A DNA stretch of 64,000 nucleotides from Nocardia colli (GTDB lineage: Bacteria; Actinomycetota; Actinomycetes; Mycobacteriales; Mycobacteriaceae): NCBI RefSeq assembly GCF_008704205.1, contig NZ_VXLC01000015.1:434001-498000 (forward strand). The letters run 5' to 3'. The position numbers were made by a program, and so were the translations under genes. Shown here one piece after another: positions 26,702 to 34,362 of this stretch (positions within the stretch are counted from its first letter, which is position 1; the number at the start of each line of letters is the position of its first letter). The notes under the pieces were generated by a model, which was not told where the DNA came from, searched no databases, and worked only from the letters and a program-made list of their open reading frames with translations.

Positions 26702-27571
26702 ATGATCATCCGTGGATTCCGCCGTCGGTGCGCTGCGGCGCTCGCCGCTTCGGCCGCCGTCGCCTCGCTGCTCACCACCGCTTGTTCGGGCGGCGGATCC
26801 GAGGATGCGCCATCGACCTCGGCCGGCGTCCCCGACGGGGCGCCGGCGGGGGTGACGGTGCCTCCCGTGCGAGCGGGCTTCGACTACCAGCTCCACACTC
26901 CGTACGAACCGCCGGCCGGGGTGTCCGTCGTTGCCCGGGACCACACCGCGCCGCCCGCCGCGGGAATCTACAACATCTGCTACATCAACGCCTTCCAGGC
27001 CCAGCCCGGCGCGGAGCACGAATGGGACGCCGATCTGCTGCTGCGCGACCGAACGGGAGCGGTGGTGATGGACAAGGAATGGGGGGAGGCGATGTTGGAC
27101 GTCCACACCGACGCCAAGCGCCGGCGGATCGCGCAGAAGATCATCACCTGGATCGATGACTGCGCGGCCAAGGGCTACAAGGCTATCGATCCGGACAACT
27201 ACGACAGCTACACCCGAGTGCCCGAGGGCCTGCTGACCGCGGATGACGCGAAGGCGTTCCTCGCCCTGCTCGCCGTCCGCGCGCACGAAAGAGGCCTGGC
27301 CATCGGCCAGAAGAACGCACCGCAGCTGGCTGCTGCGCGCAACGAGGTCGGCGTCGACTTTGCCGTTGTGGAGGAATGTGGGCAGTACAACGAATGCGGA
27401 GACTATGCCGCCGCGTTCGGCAGCCACATGATCGTGATCGAGTACACCGCCCAGGGCATGAACAGGGCGTGCCAGGGCTGGGCCGACAAAGCAAGCATCG
27501 TCCGCCGGGATCGGAATCTCGTGGCCCGCGGCGATCAGGGCTATTTCCACGGAACCTGCGGCACAACGTGA
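26702..27571 (+). CDS. GH114 glycosidase lipoprotein (endo-alpha-1,4-polygalactosaminidase-like)
   Basis: A 289-residue paralogue of the 20522 enzyme, about half identical by eye along the catalytic domain. Unlike that copy it has a lipobox (LLTTAC at about residues 24-29) followed by a Gly/Ser-rich linker, so it should be anchored to the outer face of the membrane. The catalytic strands read AIDPDNYDSY and AVVEECGQ. TTG 26696 could also serve as start. It closes the operon, 21 bases after GH4. A free enzyme and a tethered enzyme around one importer suggest two-stage polymer breakdown. Confidence 0.85.
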   Translation: MIIRGFRRRCAAALAASAAVASLLTTACSGGGSEDAPSTSAGVPDGAPAGVTVPPVRAGFDYQLHTPYEPPAGVSVVARDHTAPPAAGIYNICYINAFQAQPGAEHEWDADLLLRDRTGAVVMDKEWGEAMLDVHTDAKRRRIAQKIITWIDDCAAKGYKAIDPDNYDSYTRVPEGLLTADDAKAFLALLAVRAHERGLAIGQKNAPQLAAARNEVGVDFAVVEECGQYNECGDYAAAFGSHMIVIEYTAQGMNRACQGWADKASIVRRDRNLVARGDQGYFHGTCGTT

Positions 27572-27579
27572 TTGGAACT

Positions 27580-28599
27580 TCAGGCCACGACTTGTTCTGT
27601 CGCGGGCCGTCGGCCCCGGGCCGCGCCGAACTGGCTGCGGTACTCGCCGGGGGTGAGCTCGGTGAGTCTGGTGAAGTGGTAGCGCAGTGCGGATTCGGAG
27701 CCGAATCCGCTGGCTTCGGCGATGCGTTGCACGGTCCAGGTGGTGCGTTGCAGCAGTTCTTGGGCGCGTCGGACGCGGGCTCGTTGTAGCCATTCCATCG
27801 GGGGGATGCCGAGTGCGTCGCGGCATTGCCGGGAGAAGGTGCGCACGCTCATTCCGGCGTGCTGGGCGAGCATGGCGACGGTGAGGGTTTCGGCGAGATG
27901 GTTTTCGGCCCAGTACAAGGTGTCGACCAGTGAGCGGGGTTGTTCGGGAACGTCCCAGCCTGCGCGTTGGGCTTGGTCGCCGTCGCGGCGGATGGGGGCG
28001 ACCAGGAATCGGGCGACTTCGGTGGCGAGTGCTGAGCCGTGGTCGCGTTCGATCAGGTGCAGGATCAGGTCCATGGCGGCGGTGCCGCCGCCGGAGGTGA
28101 AGAATTCTCCGTCGGCGACGAATAGTCGCTCGGGGTGGACATGGATTTTCGGGTAGTCGGTGGCGAGTTGCTCGGCCCAATGCCAATGGGTGGTCGCTTG
28201 ACAGCCGTCGAGCAGACCGGTCGCGGCGACGAGGAACGTGCCCAGGCACAGCGTGACGATGCGGGCACCGTTGGCGTGTGCGCGCAGGATGGTCGCGGCG
28301 ATGTCCGGTGGTGGTTGGTAGATCGTCGGGGCGGCAGGCACGACGATGGTGTGGGCTGATTCGGCCCACGCCAGCGACCGGTCCGGGAGCAGGGCATAGC
28401 TGGTGCCGCGCCCGGTCCGGGTGGTCGTCGGCCCGGCTGGTCCGGCCACGGCGACCTCGTAGAGTTCGGTGCCCGCGTGATCGTTGGCCGCGGCGAAGAC
28501 CTGCACGGCCAACGCGACTTCGAACGTGCCGACTCCGTCGAAGCTCAGCACCGCGACTCGGTGCGCAGTCTCCGGTGGCAGCACAACCTCTTCCCGCAC
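27580..28599 (-). CDS. GlxA-type AraC family transcriptional regulator (DJ-1/PfpI plus HTH)
   Basis: A 339-residue regulator. The N-terminal DJ-1/PfpI-like domain (about 10-195) has the nucleophile-elbow region IVTLCLGTFLVAATGLL, though such domains in regulators are usually sensors, not enzymes. The C-terminal AraC DNA-binding domain (about 235-330) has MLAQHAGMSVRTFSRQC and RIAEASGFGSESALRYHF. I set the start at GTG 28599, where the conserved sequence begins. It converges with the GH114 lipoprotein and follows the flavin monooxygenase region on the same strand, its more likely partner. Confidence 0.88.
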   Translation of the reverse strand: MREEVVLPPETAHRVAVLSFDGVGTFEVALAVQVFAAANDHAGTELYEVAVAGPAGPTTTRTGRGTSYALLPDRSLAWAESAHTIVVPAAPTIYQPPPDIAATILRAHANGARIVTLCLGTFLVAATGLLDGCQATTHWHWAEQLATDYPKIHVHPERLFVADGEFFTSGGGTAAMDLILHLIERDHGSALATEVARFLVAPIRRDGDQAQRAGWDVPEQPRSLVDTLYWAENHLAETLTVAMLAQHAGMSVRTFSRQCRDALGIPPMEWLQRARVRRAQELLQRTTWTVQRIAEASGFGSESALRYHFTRLTELTPGEYRSQFGAARGRRPATEQVVA

Positions 28600-28687
28600 G
28601 AGTTCACACCCTTTTGGATCGTTGGAATTGGAGCTTCGCCGCCGCCCGAATGCCCTCGAGCCGGTAGCGAACACCGCCGCGGCGGCC

Positions 28688-28841
28688 TCGCAGTTGCAGG
28701 CGGGGCCGACATCGAATGGACACCGGCGTCAGAACAGCTTCGCAGTTGCAGGCCGGACGGACTTCGGTGAATGCCGGTGTCAGGACATTTTCGCAGTTGC
28801 AGGCCGGGCGGGCTTCGGTGGCCGCCGGTGTCAGGACAGCT
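28688..28841. repeat. Three tandem copies of a 51-52-base unit at the end of a monooxygenase gene
   Basis: Copies start at 28688, 28740 and 28791 and each opens with TCGCAGTTGCAGG and closes with CCGGYGTCAGRACA plus a few bases. The last copy overlaps the 3' end and stop codon (28831) of the monooxygenase, so the unit contains that gene's C-terminal codons. The two outer copies are probably tandem duplications of this gene end. There are no spacers, so it is not a CRISPR array. The copies lie between two same-strand genes and would be transcribed. Confidence 0.85.
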
Positions 28842-29955
28842 TCGCCGTGGGGGCGAAGGCGGGCAGTTTGTCGAGGCTGCTCTGCACGGCTTCGGCGCCG
28901 TAGTCGAACATCTGCCGCTCGTACTCGTCGACCGCGCCGAGCAGGTCTTGGCGGCCTTGGTCGGCGTCGATCAAGCATCGGCGCAGCAGGTCGGCATCGC
29001 GCAGCGCGGTGTTCGCGCCGTTGCCGCCGGTCGGGGAGGTGGCGTGGATCGCGTCGCCGAGCAGCGTGACCGGGCCTGGCGCCCAACGCTTTCCGGGCTT
29101 GACCACGCGGATGGACAGCAGCGTGCTGTTGTCCGGGTCGGCTTGCTCGATCAGCGTGCGCAGCAGCGGATGCCAGCCTTGCATCCGCGACAGCACGGCG
29201 TCCTGTGCGCTCAGATCCTCGAGCGAGCCGTTCGGCGGCAGGATCATGGCCCAGCGCACGTAGTCGCCGATATCCGGGAGCACGACTTCGGGGTCCAGTT
29301 GTTCGGCGGCCTGCTTGGGCGGGGTCCGGAACTGCATCGCGCCCAGCAGCAGGCTGACGCCGTCGCCGGCGATCTTCGAACCGTAGGCCTTGGACAGGCC
29401 CGCGAACTCCTCGGTCAACGGTGTTCGGCCGATGACGAACCGGACACCGGTGTCGGTTGGGGTGGTCTGCGGCGACAGCACGTCGCGGACCGCGGAGGTG
29501 ACGCCGTCCGCGCCGACGAGCAGGTCGGCGGTGGCCGGGTCGCGGCGGGCGAACTGGGCCTGGACCGTGCCGTCGGGCAGGACGTCGTAGCCGGTGAGTG
29601 CGGCGTCGGTGTGCACGGTGAGACCGGTCAACAGCAAGTGCCGCAACACTTGACGGTCGACGACGATGCCGGTCCGGCCCGCGCCGAGCTTGCCGATCTC
29701 GTTGAGCTGCGGGTCCAGGATCAACTGCTCAGCGGAAGCGTCCATGACGATCTCGTCCAGCAGTGCACGCCAGCGCTCCGGTAGGCAGTCGCGCACCGCC
29801 TGGAAACCGATCGGGTTCAGCACGAGCCGGTAGCCCTGGAATCGTGCGACGATCCCCGGGTCGCGCTCGTAGACCTGCGCTTCGATCCCGGCACCACGCA
29901 GCCCCTGCGCGAGAGCCAGACCTCCCAGACCGGCTCCGACGACGGAAACCCGCAT
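28831..29955 (-). CDS. FAD-dependent monooxygenase (class A, PHBH-like)
   Basis: A 374-residue flavin monooxygenase with the FAD motif VGAGLGGLALAQGLRGAG at residues 5-22, the VGADGVTSAVRD motif near residue 150 and a GDAIHATSPTGGNGANTALR segment that completes the FAD site. The start ATG 29955 has a strong GGAGGTG ribosome site. The C-terminal codons lie within the tandem repeat. It is divergent from a TetR gene with a palindromic operator between, which suggests induction by its own substrate, perhaps an aromatic or a drug. Confidence 0.9.
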   Translation of the reverse strand: MRVSVVGAGLGGLALAQGLRGAGIEAQVYERDPGIVARFQGYRLVLNPIGFQAVRDCLPERWRALLDEIVMDASAEQLILDPQLNEIGKLGAGRTGIVVDRQVLRHLLLTGLTVHTDAALTGYDVLPDGTVQAQFARRDPATADLLVGADGVTSAVRDVLSPQTTPTDTGVRFVIGRTPLTEEFAGLSKAYGSKIAGDGVSLLLGAMQFRTPPKQAAEQLDPEVVLPDIGDYVRWAMILPPNGSLEDLSAQDAVLSRMQGWHPLLRTLIEQADPDNSTLLSIRVVKPGKRWAPGPVTLLGDAIHATSPTGGNGANTALRDADLLRRCLIDADQGRQDLLGAVDEYERQMFDYGAEAVQSSLDKLPAFAPTAKLS

Positions 29956-29979
29956 CACACACCTCCACAACATCGAAAC

Positions 29980-30010
29980 GAACTTAGTTCGTTGAATACG
30001 ATCTAAGTTC
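29980..30010. promoter_or_regulatory. Inverted repeat upstream of the monooxygenase, putative TetR operator
   Basis: GAACTTAG (29980-29987) and CTAAGTTC (30003-30010) are exact inverted arms. The first arm is also part of GAACT-T-AGTTC, a palindrome in its own right. It lies 25 bases before the monooxygenase start and could cover its promoter. The TetR gene at 30232 is the natural candidate binder. The rest of the 276-base region shows nothing clear. Confidence 0.65.
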
Positions 30011-30231
30011 TACTCGCTGGACTCGGATCGCGTCAAGCTACTGTGACCGGCGGGTCAGTCGATCTCTGCCGCTGCCACGCGCTACCTGCGGCGGGAGCGC
30101 TGTGTCGGGCCGGACACCCGGGGTCCGATGTGGCCATGCCCGGACTTGTGCGAACGTGACGAATCCCGTTCGCGCCGAGCACCTCCCATCCTAATGCAGC
30201 TTTTCTTGCAGATCTGGTCTAATCTTCGGGT

Positions 30232-30825
30232 ATGGCCCAGACACAGACTGGTCAGGCTCGTCCTGGGGGACGCACCGCGAAGACCCGGCAGAAGGTGCAC
30301 GACGCTGTGCGGTCGCTGTTCAGCGAAGGCCGCGACGCCCTGTCCATCCGCGAGGTATCCGAGCGATCCGGCGTCCACGAAGTCACCCTCTACCGTCGCT
30401 GGGGCACGATCGAGTCGCTTGTGCTGGATGTCGCGGTCACGCAGCTGATCGAGGAGTCGCCGTTTCCCGACTCGGGGGACCTGCGCCGCGATCTGCTGGA
30501 CTGGGCCAACGCGGTCGCGAAACAGGTGCAGACGCGGGAGGGTTTCGCCTTCTATCGCGCGCTGGCCATGGCGCGATCTCCTTTGTTCATCAACGGCCAA
30601 GCTGATCCCGCGGTCGATGCGGCCGCCTATCTCGGTCGGCGGATGGCGCAGATCCAGCAGGCGATCGACCATCACCGAGCCGAGAAAGGCGGAAATCCGC
30701 CGACGGTGGAGCGGATCTTCGACATCGTCCTCGCGCCGATCTACCTCCGCGCGATCTTCGGATATTCCGCCGCCGACGTCGAACTCGAAGTCCTGGTCGA
30801 CCGCGCATTCAACGAAGGCATCTGA
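30232..30825 (+). CDS. TetR family transcriptional regulator
   Basis: A 197-residue regulator with an N-terminal helix-turn-helix (about 18-65; LSIREVSERSGVHEVTLYRR, of which the Tyr-Arg pair is the recognition helix end) and a C-terminal TetR ligand domain. It is divergent from the FAD monooxygenase and most likely represses it through the palindrome at 29980-30010. The ligand is unknown. Confidence 0.9.
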   Translation: MAQTQTGQARPGGRTAKTRQKVHDAVRSLFSEGRDALSIREVSERSGVHEVTLYRRWGTIESLVLDVAVTQLIEESPFPDSGDLRRDLLDWANAVAKQVQTREGFAFYRALAMARSPLFINGQADPAVDAAAYLGRRMAQIQQAIDHHRAEKGGNPPTVERIFDIVLAPIYLRAIFGYSAADVELEVLVDRAFNEGI

Positions 30826-31164
30826 CCGCACCGAATACCTTTGTCGCCGTGGGGAACTACGGTTCCGGATCGCGTCGAAAACGTGCGGGTCGACCGACGT
30901 CGAGGCTTCCCAGCAGGTCCGATCGTCTACCGGCGGCCGGGAACTTCCAGATCGGAAGTCCATCGCCAAGGTCCTTCCGATCGGGGCCTTACGGCCCGTG
31001 TTTTGTCGAACATCGCGGTGATTCGATTGAGTCGGAATCAATCAGCGATGCGTTGTCGCAGCTCAACTGATTCTGGTCGGAGTTATCGCGCACGATGCCA
31101 CGCAAAGTCGGCTTTGCATTTCACGGTGGCAGATCGGCTGAATTCAGTACCAGGAGGAGACGAT
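30826..31164. other. 339-base intergenic region
   Basis: No credible gene. A short inverted repeat (GATTGA 31025-31030, TCAATC 31038-31043) lies about 120 bases before the next start and may be a weak operator or terminator. The ribosome site AGGAGGA (31152-31158) for the next gene is at the right end. Confidence 0.5.
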
Positions 31165-32106
31165 ATGCGTGCACGGCGAGGTTTGGCGAAGGTGGGAATT
31201 GTAGGCGTCGTAGCAACGGCTGGGATTGCTTCGAGTCAGTGCTTCGCCGCGGCGGAGACAGTCCCGCAGGGCGCGGGTACGGTATCGAAATCCATTGCGG
31301 CAGCTGGGTTTATCCATGATGCGGCGGCAGTTGCGCCGTGGGACAACGTCGGTCAGGGTCGGGGGACGGATTTCGAGCCGGGTACGAATGGCACTCTGAG
31401 CGCCAACGTCATCGACCCCGACTATTTTGCGCTGGTGGACCAGCGGCGACGTGAGCTACTGGCTGCGGCCACGATCGACGGCGCGGTGGACGGTGCGGCG
31501 ATCGGCGGGATCGGCGGTGCGGCCACCGGCGCGGCGGTCGGTGCCATCACCGGTGTCGGCACCGGCCTGGCCACAGTGCCGATCGGCGCGGGCATCGGCG
31601 CGGCGGTCGGTGCCGGCGTCGGCTTGGTTGCCGGGCCGCTGATCGGCGCTGTCGTCGGAATGGCGGGCGGATGCCTGGTCGGCGCTCCGGCGCTGCTGGT
31701 CGGCTGCATTCCCGGGGCGATCATCGGCGGGACCATCGTCGGTTTCGTGGGGACCATCGCCGGTCCGATCGTCGGCAGCCTGGCGGGTGCGGCGATCGGC
31801 GGCGGGATCGGTGCCGGAGTCGCAACCGCTGCCGGCCTGGGCACTGCCGCGGTGGGCGCACCGCTCGGTGCGGCGATCGGCGCGGGGTTAGGGGCGGCGA
31901 TCGGCGCAGGTACTGCGGCGTCGGAGGCCAATCAGGCTCTTGCACAACAGAATTTGAACGACCTGGAAGGATTCGCCTACGATCAGCGGCACGAAACCAA
32001 CGCCCCCGCCCCGGTCGACCCGATTACCAGCTCTGTGCAGGATGGGCTGAACAACATCAACGCGTTCGTCACGACCCTCAACGATCAGTTCCAGCTGGTG
32101 AAGTGA
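31165..32106 (+). CDS. Secreted protein with a long glycine-zipper-like hydrophobic repeat region
   Basis: A 313-residue protein with a signal peptide that ends near residue 30 (CFAAAE). A short polar stretch follows, then about 160 residues (about 95-255) made almost only of Gly, Ala, Val and Ile, with repeated GAAIG, GAGIGAAVG and GLGAAIG blocks spaced like glycine zippers. The C-terminus is polar and ends in an amphipathic helix. Glycine-zipper repeats pack membrane helices or form pores and fibres. A very strong ribosome site suggests high expression. I do not recognise the family; envelope channel, adhesin or bacteriocin-like function are all open. Confidence 0.75.
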   Translation: MRARRGLAKVGIVGVVATAGIASSQCFAAAETVPQGAGTVSKSIAAAGFIHDAAAVAPWDNVGQGRGTDFEPGTNGTLSANVIDPDYFALVDQRRRELLAAATIDGAVDGAAIGGIGGAATGAAVGAITGVGTGLATVPIGAGIGAAVGAGVGLVAGPLIGAVVGMAGGCLVGAPALLVGCIPGAIIGGTIVGFVGTIAGPIVGSLAGAAIGGGIGAGVATAAGLGTAAVGAPLGAAIGAGLGAAIGAGTAASEANQALAQQNLNDLEGFAYDQRHETNAPAPVDPITSSVQDGLNNINAFVTTLNDQFQLVK

Positions 32107-32122
32107 CCTGATCGCATTTGTG

Positions 32123-32159
32123 GCGCGGTGCTCATCCATCGAGTGGACGAGCACCGCGC
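32123..32159. terminator. Bidirectional terminator between convergent genes
   Basis: An 11-base perfect stem (GCGCGGTGCTC at 32123-32133, GAGCACCGCGC at 32149-32159) with a 15-base loop lies between the glycine-rich protein gene and the convergent lectin-like gene. There is only a weak T-run on either side, which is common for terminators in high-GC actinobacteria. Confidence 0.75.
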
Positions 32160-32163
32160 GACG

Positions 32164-32685
32164 TCATTTGGCTGCTTCCACTTCCCAGACACCGCTTCGA
32201 AAGCAATTCCGGTTCTCGGATATCACTCGCACCTTGTCGTCACCGAAGATGATGTCTTTGCAGGCATATCTGCTGTCCCTGCTGATCAGGCGGGTGCCCT
32301 GTGCGGTGAAGTTGTAGTAGAAGCGCTGGTTACTGTTGTCGGCATTGCAGGAAAATCCGTATAAGACGCTGTCCTTGCCGCCGCCGTCAAGACATAAACC
32401 AGTAGCGACGTTCTTCAACTGCACGACTCCGGCGGCAACGACTCGCCACTCCCACCGCTGGCGTGGACTGCCGGAGTTCGGCTGACACAGAGGTGCCGAA
32501 ACGGTGGTGTCCGAATCGAGATTCATACACCGCAGTTCCCCCTCCTCGACCTGGGGGATTCCGTCGTCGAAATACAGCCGGACCACGTCGCCGCTGCCAG
32601 GTTCGGCTGCGGCGGTCGGCGTATCCATGGCGACACCTGTCATCACTACAGCTATGGCTATAAGAACTCCAGACCGGGCTTTCAT
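32164..32685 (-). CDS. Secreted protein with a single ricin-type trefoil-like domain
   Basis: A 173-residue secreted protein. The signal peptide runs from MKARSGVLIAIAVV and probably ends at TAAA-EPG (residue 27). The mature part has QRWEWR, LKNVATGLCLDGGGKDS and an NQRFYYNF stretch, the pattern of ricin B-type lectin repeats, with six Cys that could pair. Such domains bind sugars or stabilise secreted proteins. ATG 32685 has a GAGG site and starts the signal peptide. The target is unknown. Confidence 0.75.
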   Translation of the reverse strand: MKARSGVLIAIAVVMTGVAMDTPTAAAEPGSGDVVRLYFDDGIPQVEEGELRCMNLDSDTTVSAPLCQPNSGSPRQRWEWRVVAAGVVQLKNVATGLCLDGGGKDSVLYGFSCNADNSNQRFYYNFTAQGTRLISRDSRYACKDIIFGDDKVRVISENRNCFRSGVWEVEAAK

Positions 32686-33016
32686 CGTGGAACGTTCCTC
32701 CCGCGCTCGGACACAGTGACTTCGAGACTCGATGGCGACAGATCGCACCACCACGAAAACGGACCTGCCGGAACCTATTCGGAGCGACACCCACCGCGGA
32801 TGGAACACACCGTGCACCACCGCTCTTTCGTCGCTTGCGCGACAATCAGGTCATTTGCCCGAGCCTGGCAGGGGAGCGGGGCCGCACGCCGAATCGCTCG
32901 AGCTACCTGGTCCGGCCGTACCGGTTTCGAGTAGCGTCGACGAACTGTATCTGCCTCGGACGGTTGGCGGCCGGGGCGGAGCGTGTGCAGAGATGTCTGG
33001 GAGGTAATTGCCAACT
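32686..33016. other. 331-base intergenic region
   Basis: Divergent space between the lectin-like gene and the 33017 gene. I see no further gene or strong repeat. The GGAGGT ribosome site for 33017 ends it. Confidence 0.5.
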
Positions 33017-33607
33017 ATGGGTGACTATTTCGAGCGGATCGTGGACGTGGAGGTGTCCGCTTCCGACGCGGCGGCGCTGGCCGAACGCGTGGTGGATTGG
33101 CTGGTTTCGCGCCGGTTGCTGTCGCGGGAGACGTCGGCCGAGGGGATGTACAGCCTCGACGTGGCGGAGGGCTACCTGCCCGGAGCCGAGTGGCGGCAGA
33201 TCACGCAGGAGTGGGGTGATTGGATTCCCGGGCCGGTGGCGGTGATCGTCGGGCGCGCCGACCATTTCGGCGGGCAGGGTGGGATCGAGCCGGATTCGGC
33301 CGGGTGCCCGCGCTGCGGGGCCAAAACCGTGATCATCGATTACCCGCAGCAGTGGGAGGCCGACCCCGAAGTGTGGCGGCCGTTCCGAGATGCGGTGGCG
33401 GCGTGGAAGAGCACCGGCGCCGGAGTTGTGCGGTGCGGTAGCTGTGGCATCGAGAGCCCGGTGACCGAGTGGCAGTGGCCCGCGGAATTCGCCCTGGGCG
33501 CCCTCGCCTTCGACTTCTGGGGCTGGCCGCCGCTCACCGAGGAATTCATCGCCGAGTTCGCAAAACAGTTGGGGCACAACATCGATCATCAAACGGGCAA
33601 GTTCTGA
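33017..33607 (+). CDS. Hypothetical protein with a four-cysteine zinc-ribbon-like insert
   Basis: A 196-residue protein without signal peptide. The N-terminal half is a mixed alpha/beta stretch (SASDAAALAERVVDWLVSRR). Cys pairs CPRCG (near 99) and CGSCG (near 142) lie about 40 residues apart, which suggests a structural zinc site. The C-terminus is rich in aromatic residues (AFDFWGWPPL). I do not recognise the function. Similar Cys pairs occur in small cytoplasmic actinobacterial proteins that may bind nucleic acid or protein. GGAGGT lies upstream. Confidence 0.7.
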   Translation: MGDYFERIVDVEVSASDAAALAERVVDWLVSRRLLSRETSAEGMYSLDVAEGYLPGAEWRQITQEWGDWIPGPVAVIVGRADHFGGQGGIEPDSAGCPRCGAKTVIIDYPQQWEADPEVWRPFRDAVAAWKSTGAGVVRCGSCGIESPVTEWQWPAEFALGALAFDFWGWPPLTEEFIAEFAKQLGHNIDHQTGKF

Positions 33608-33849
33608 CCCGAGATCGCCCACGCACTATCCCGTGGCGATGCCGGCCGCGCCGTGAAAGCCGTGCGACCCCCCACACGTCGCCGACACGGCTTCCGCTTG
33701 TGTCCGAAAGGAATTCAGACCACTGCCCGTCATGCGGACGCCATGATGCTGGAGGTGGGCCATGGCCGTCGGGACCGTAGCGCCGGCAACTCAGCCGCCG
33801 TCGCCCGCCACGATCACGCCACTATCTCGCTGAGGTCCTGGATTGCGCC

Positions 33850-34221
33850 TCAGCTTCCGCGATCGTGGGAGCGGTCGCCGGGGACGGTGATCCATTTCAG
33901 TGCCCATCCGTTCAGATGGAGCAGTACCGCGCCCAATGCTTCGCCGCCGGGGGTGAGGCGGTAGTCGATCCGCACCGGTGTGCTGGGCTGCACCTCGCGG
34001 CTGACGAGTTCGGCTGCCTCGAGGTCTTTGAGTCGTTGGGACAGAACACGATCGGTGATGCCGGGGATCGTGGCGGCGAAGTCGCCGAAGCGCATGGGGC
34101 CCACGACCAGCGCGCGCAGGATCTCGCCTGCCCATCGTTTGCTGAGCAAGCTCATCGCCGCGCCGTAGTAGGGGCAGAACGGTTTGATCTCCGGTCGGGC
34201 CGGTTGCCTGCCGTCGGTCAT
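33850..34221 (-). CDS. HxlR family transcriptional regulator
   Basis: A 123-residue winged-helix regulator. It has the hallmark CPYYGAAMSLLSKRW near residue 17, with the Cys that often senses redox or electrophiles, then FGDFAATIPGITDRVLSQRL and the wing YRLTPGGEAL. A longer frame upstream lacks conservation. It is divergent from the alpha/beta hydrolase gene at 34363 and likely controls it. Effectors of this family are often quinones or aldehydes. Confidence 0.9.
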   Translation of the reverse strand: MTDGRQPARPEIKPFCPYYGAAMSLLSKRWAGEILRALVVGPMRFGDFAATIPGITDRVLSQRLKDLEAAELVSREVQPSTPVRIDYRLTPGGEALGAVLLHLNGWALKWITVPGDRSHDRGS

Positions 34222-34284
34222 CGGTGCCCCTTCCACTTCACGGCCCATTGTGCCCGCACGGTGTCGCGAGCCGTCGATCGAGTT

Positions 34285-34298
34285 TACTTGTTGAAGTA
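34285..34298. promoter_or_regulatory. Palindrome between HxlR and hydrolase genes, putative HxlR operator
   Basis: TACTT-N4-AAGTA is a clean dyad of the kind HxlR-type dimers bind. A related half (ACTTG) repeats at 34286 and 34304. The region is markedly AT-rich for this chromosome and sits between the two divergent genes. Confidence 0.6.
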
Positions 34299-34362
34299 CA
34301 GCAACTTGTAATTGTATAGTCCGACGACCGGTGGTTGCGGCTTCGAAGGCGAAGGAATCGAC

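Noticed and set aside
26645..28369. 574-residue minus-strand frame
   Set aside because: Shadow of the GH114 lipoprotein and GlxA genes; proline/arginine-rich and without motifs.
28688..28841. Possible CRISPR array
   Set aside because: The units are directly adjacent, with no unique spacers, and contain the end of a gene.
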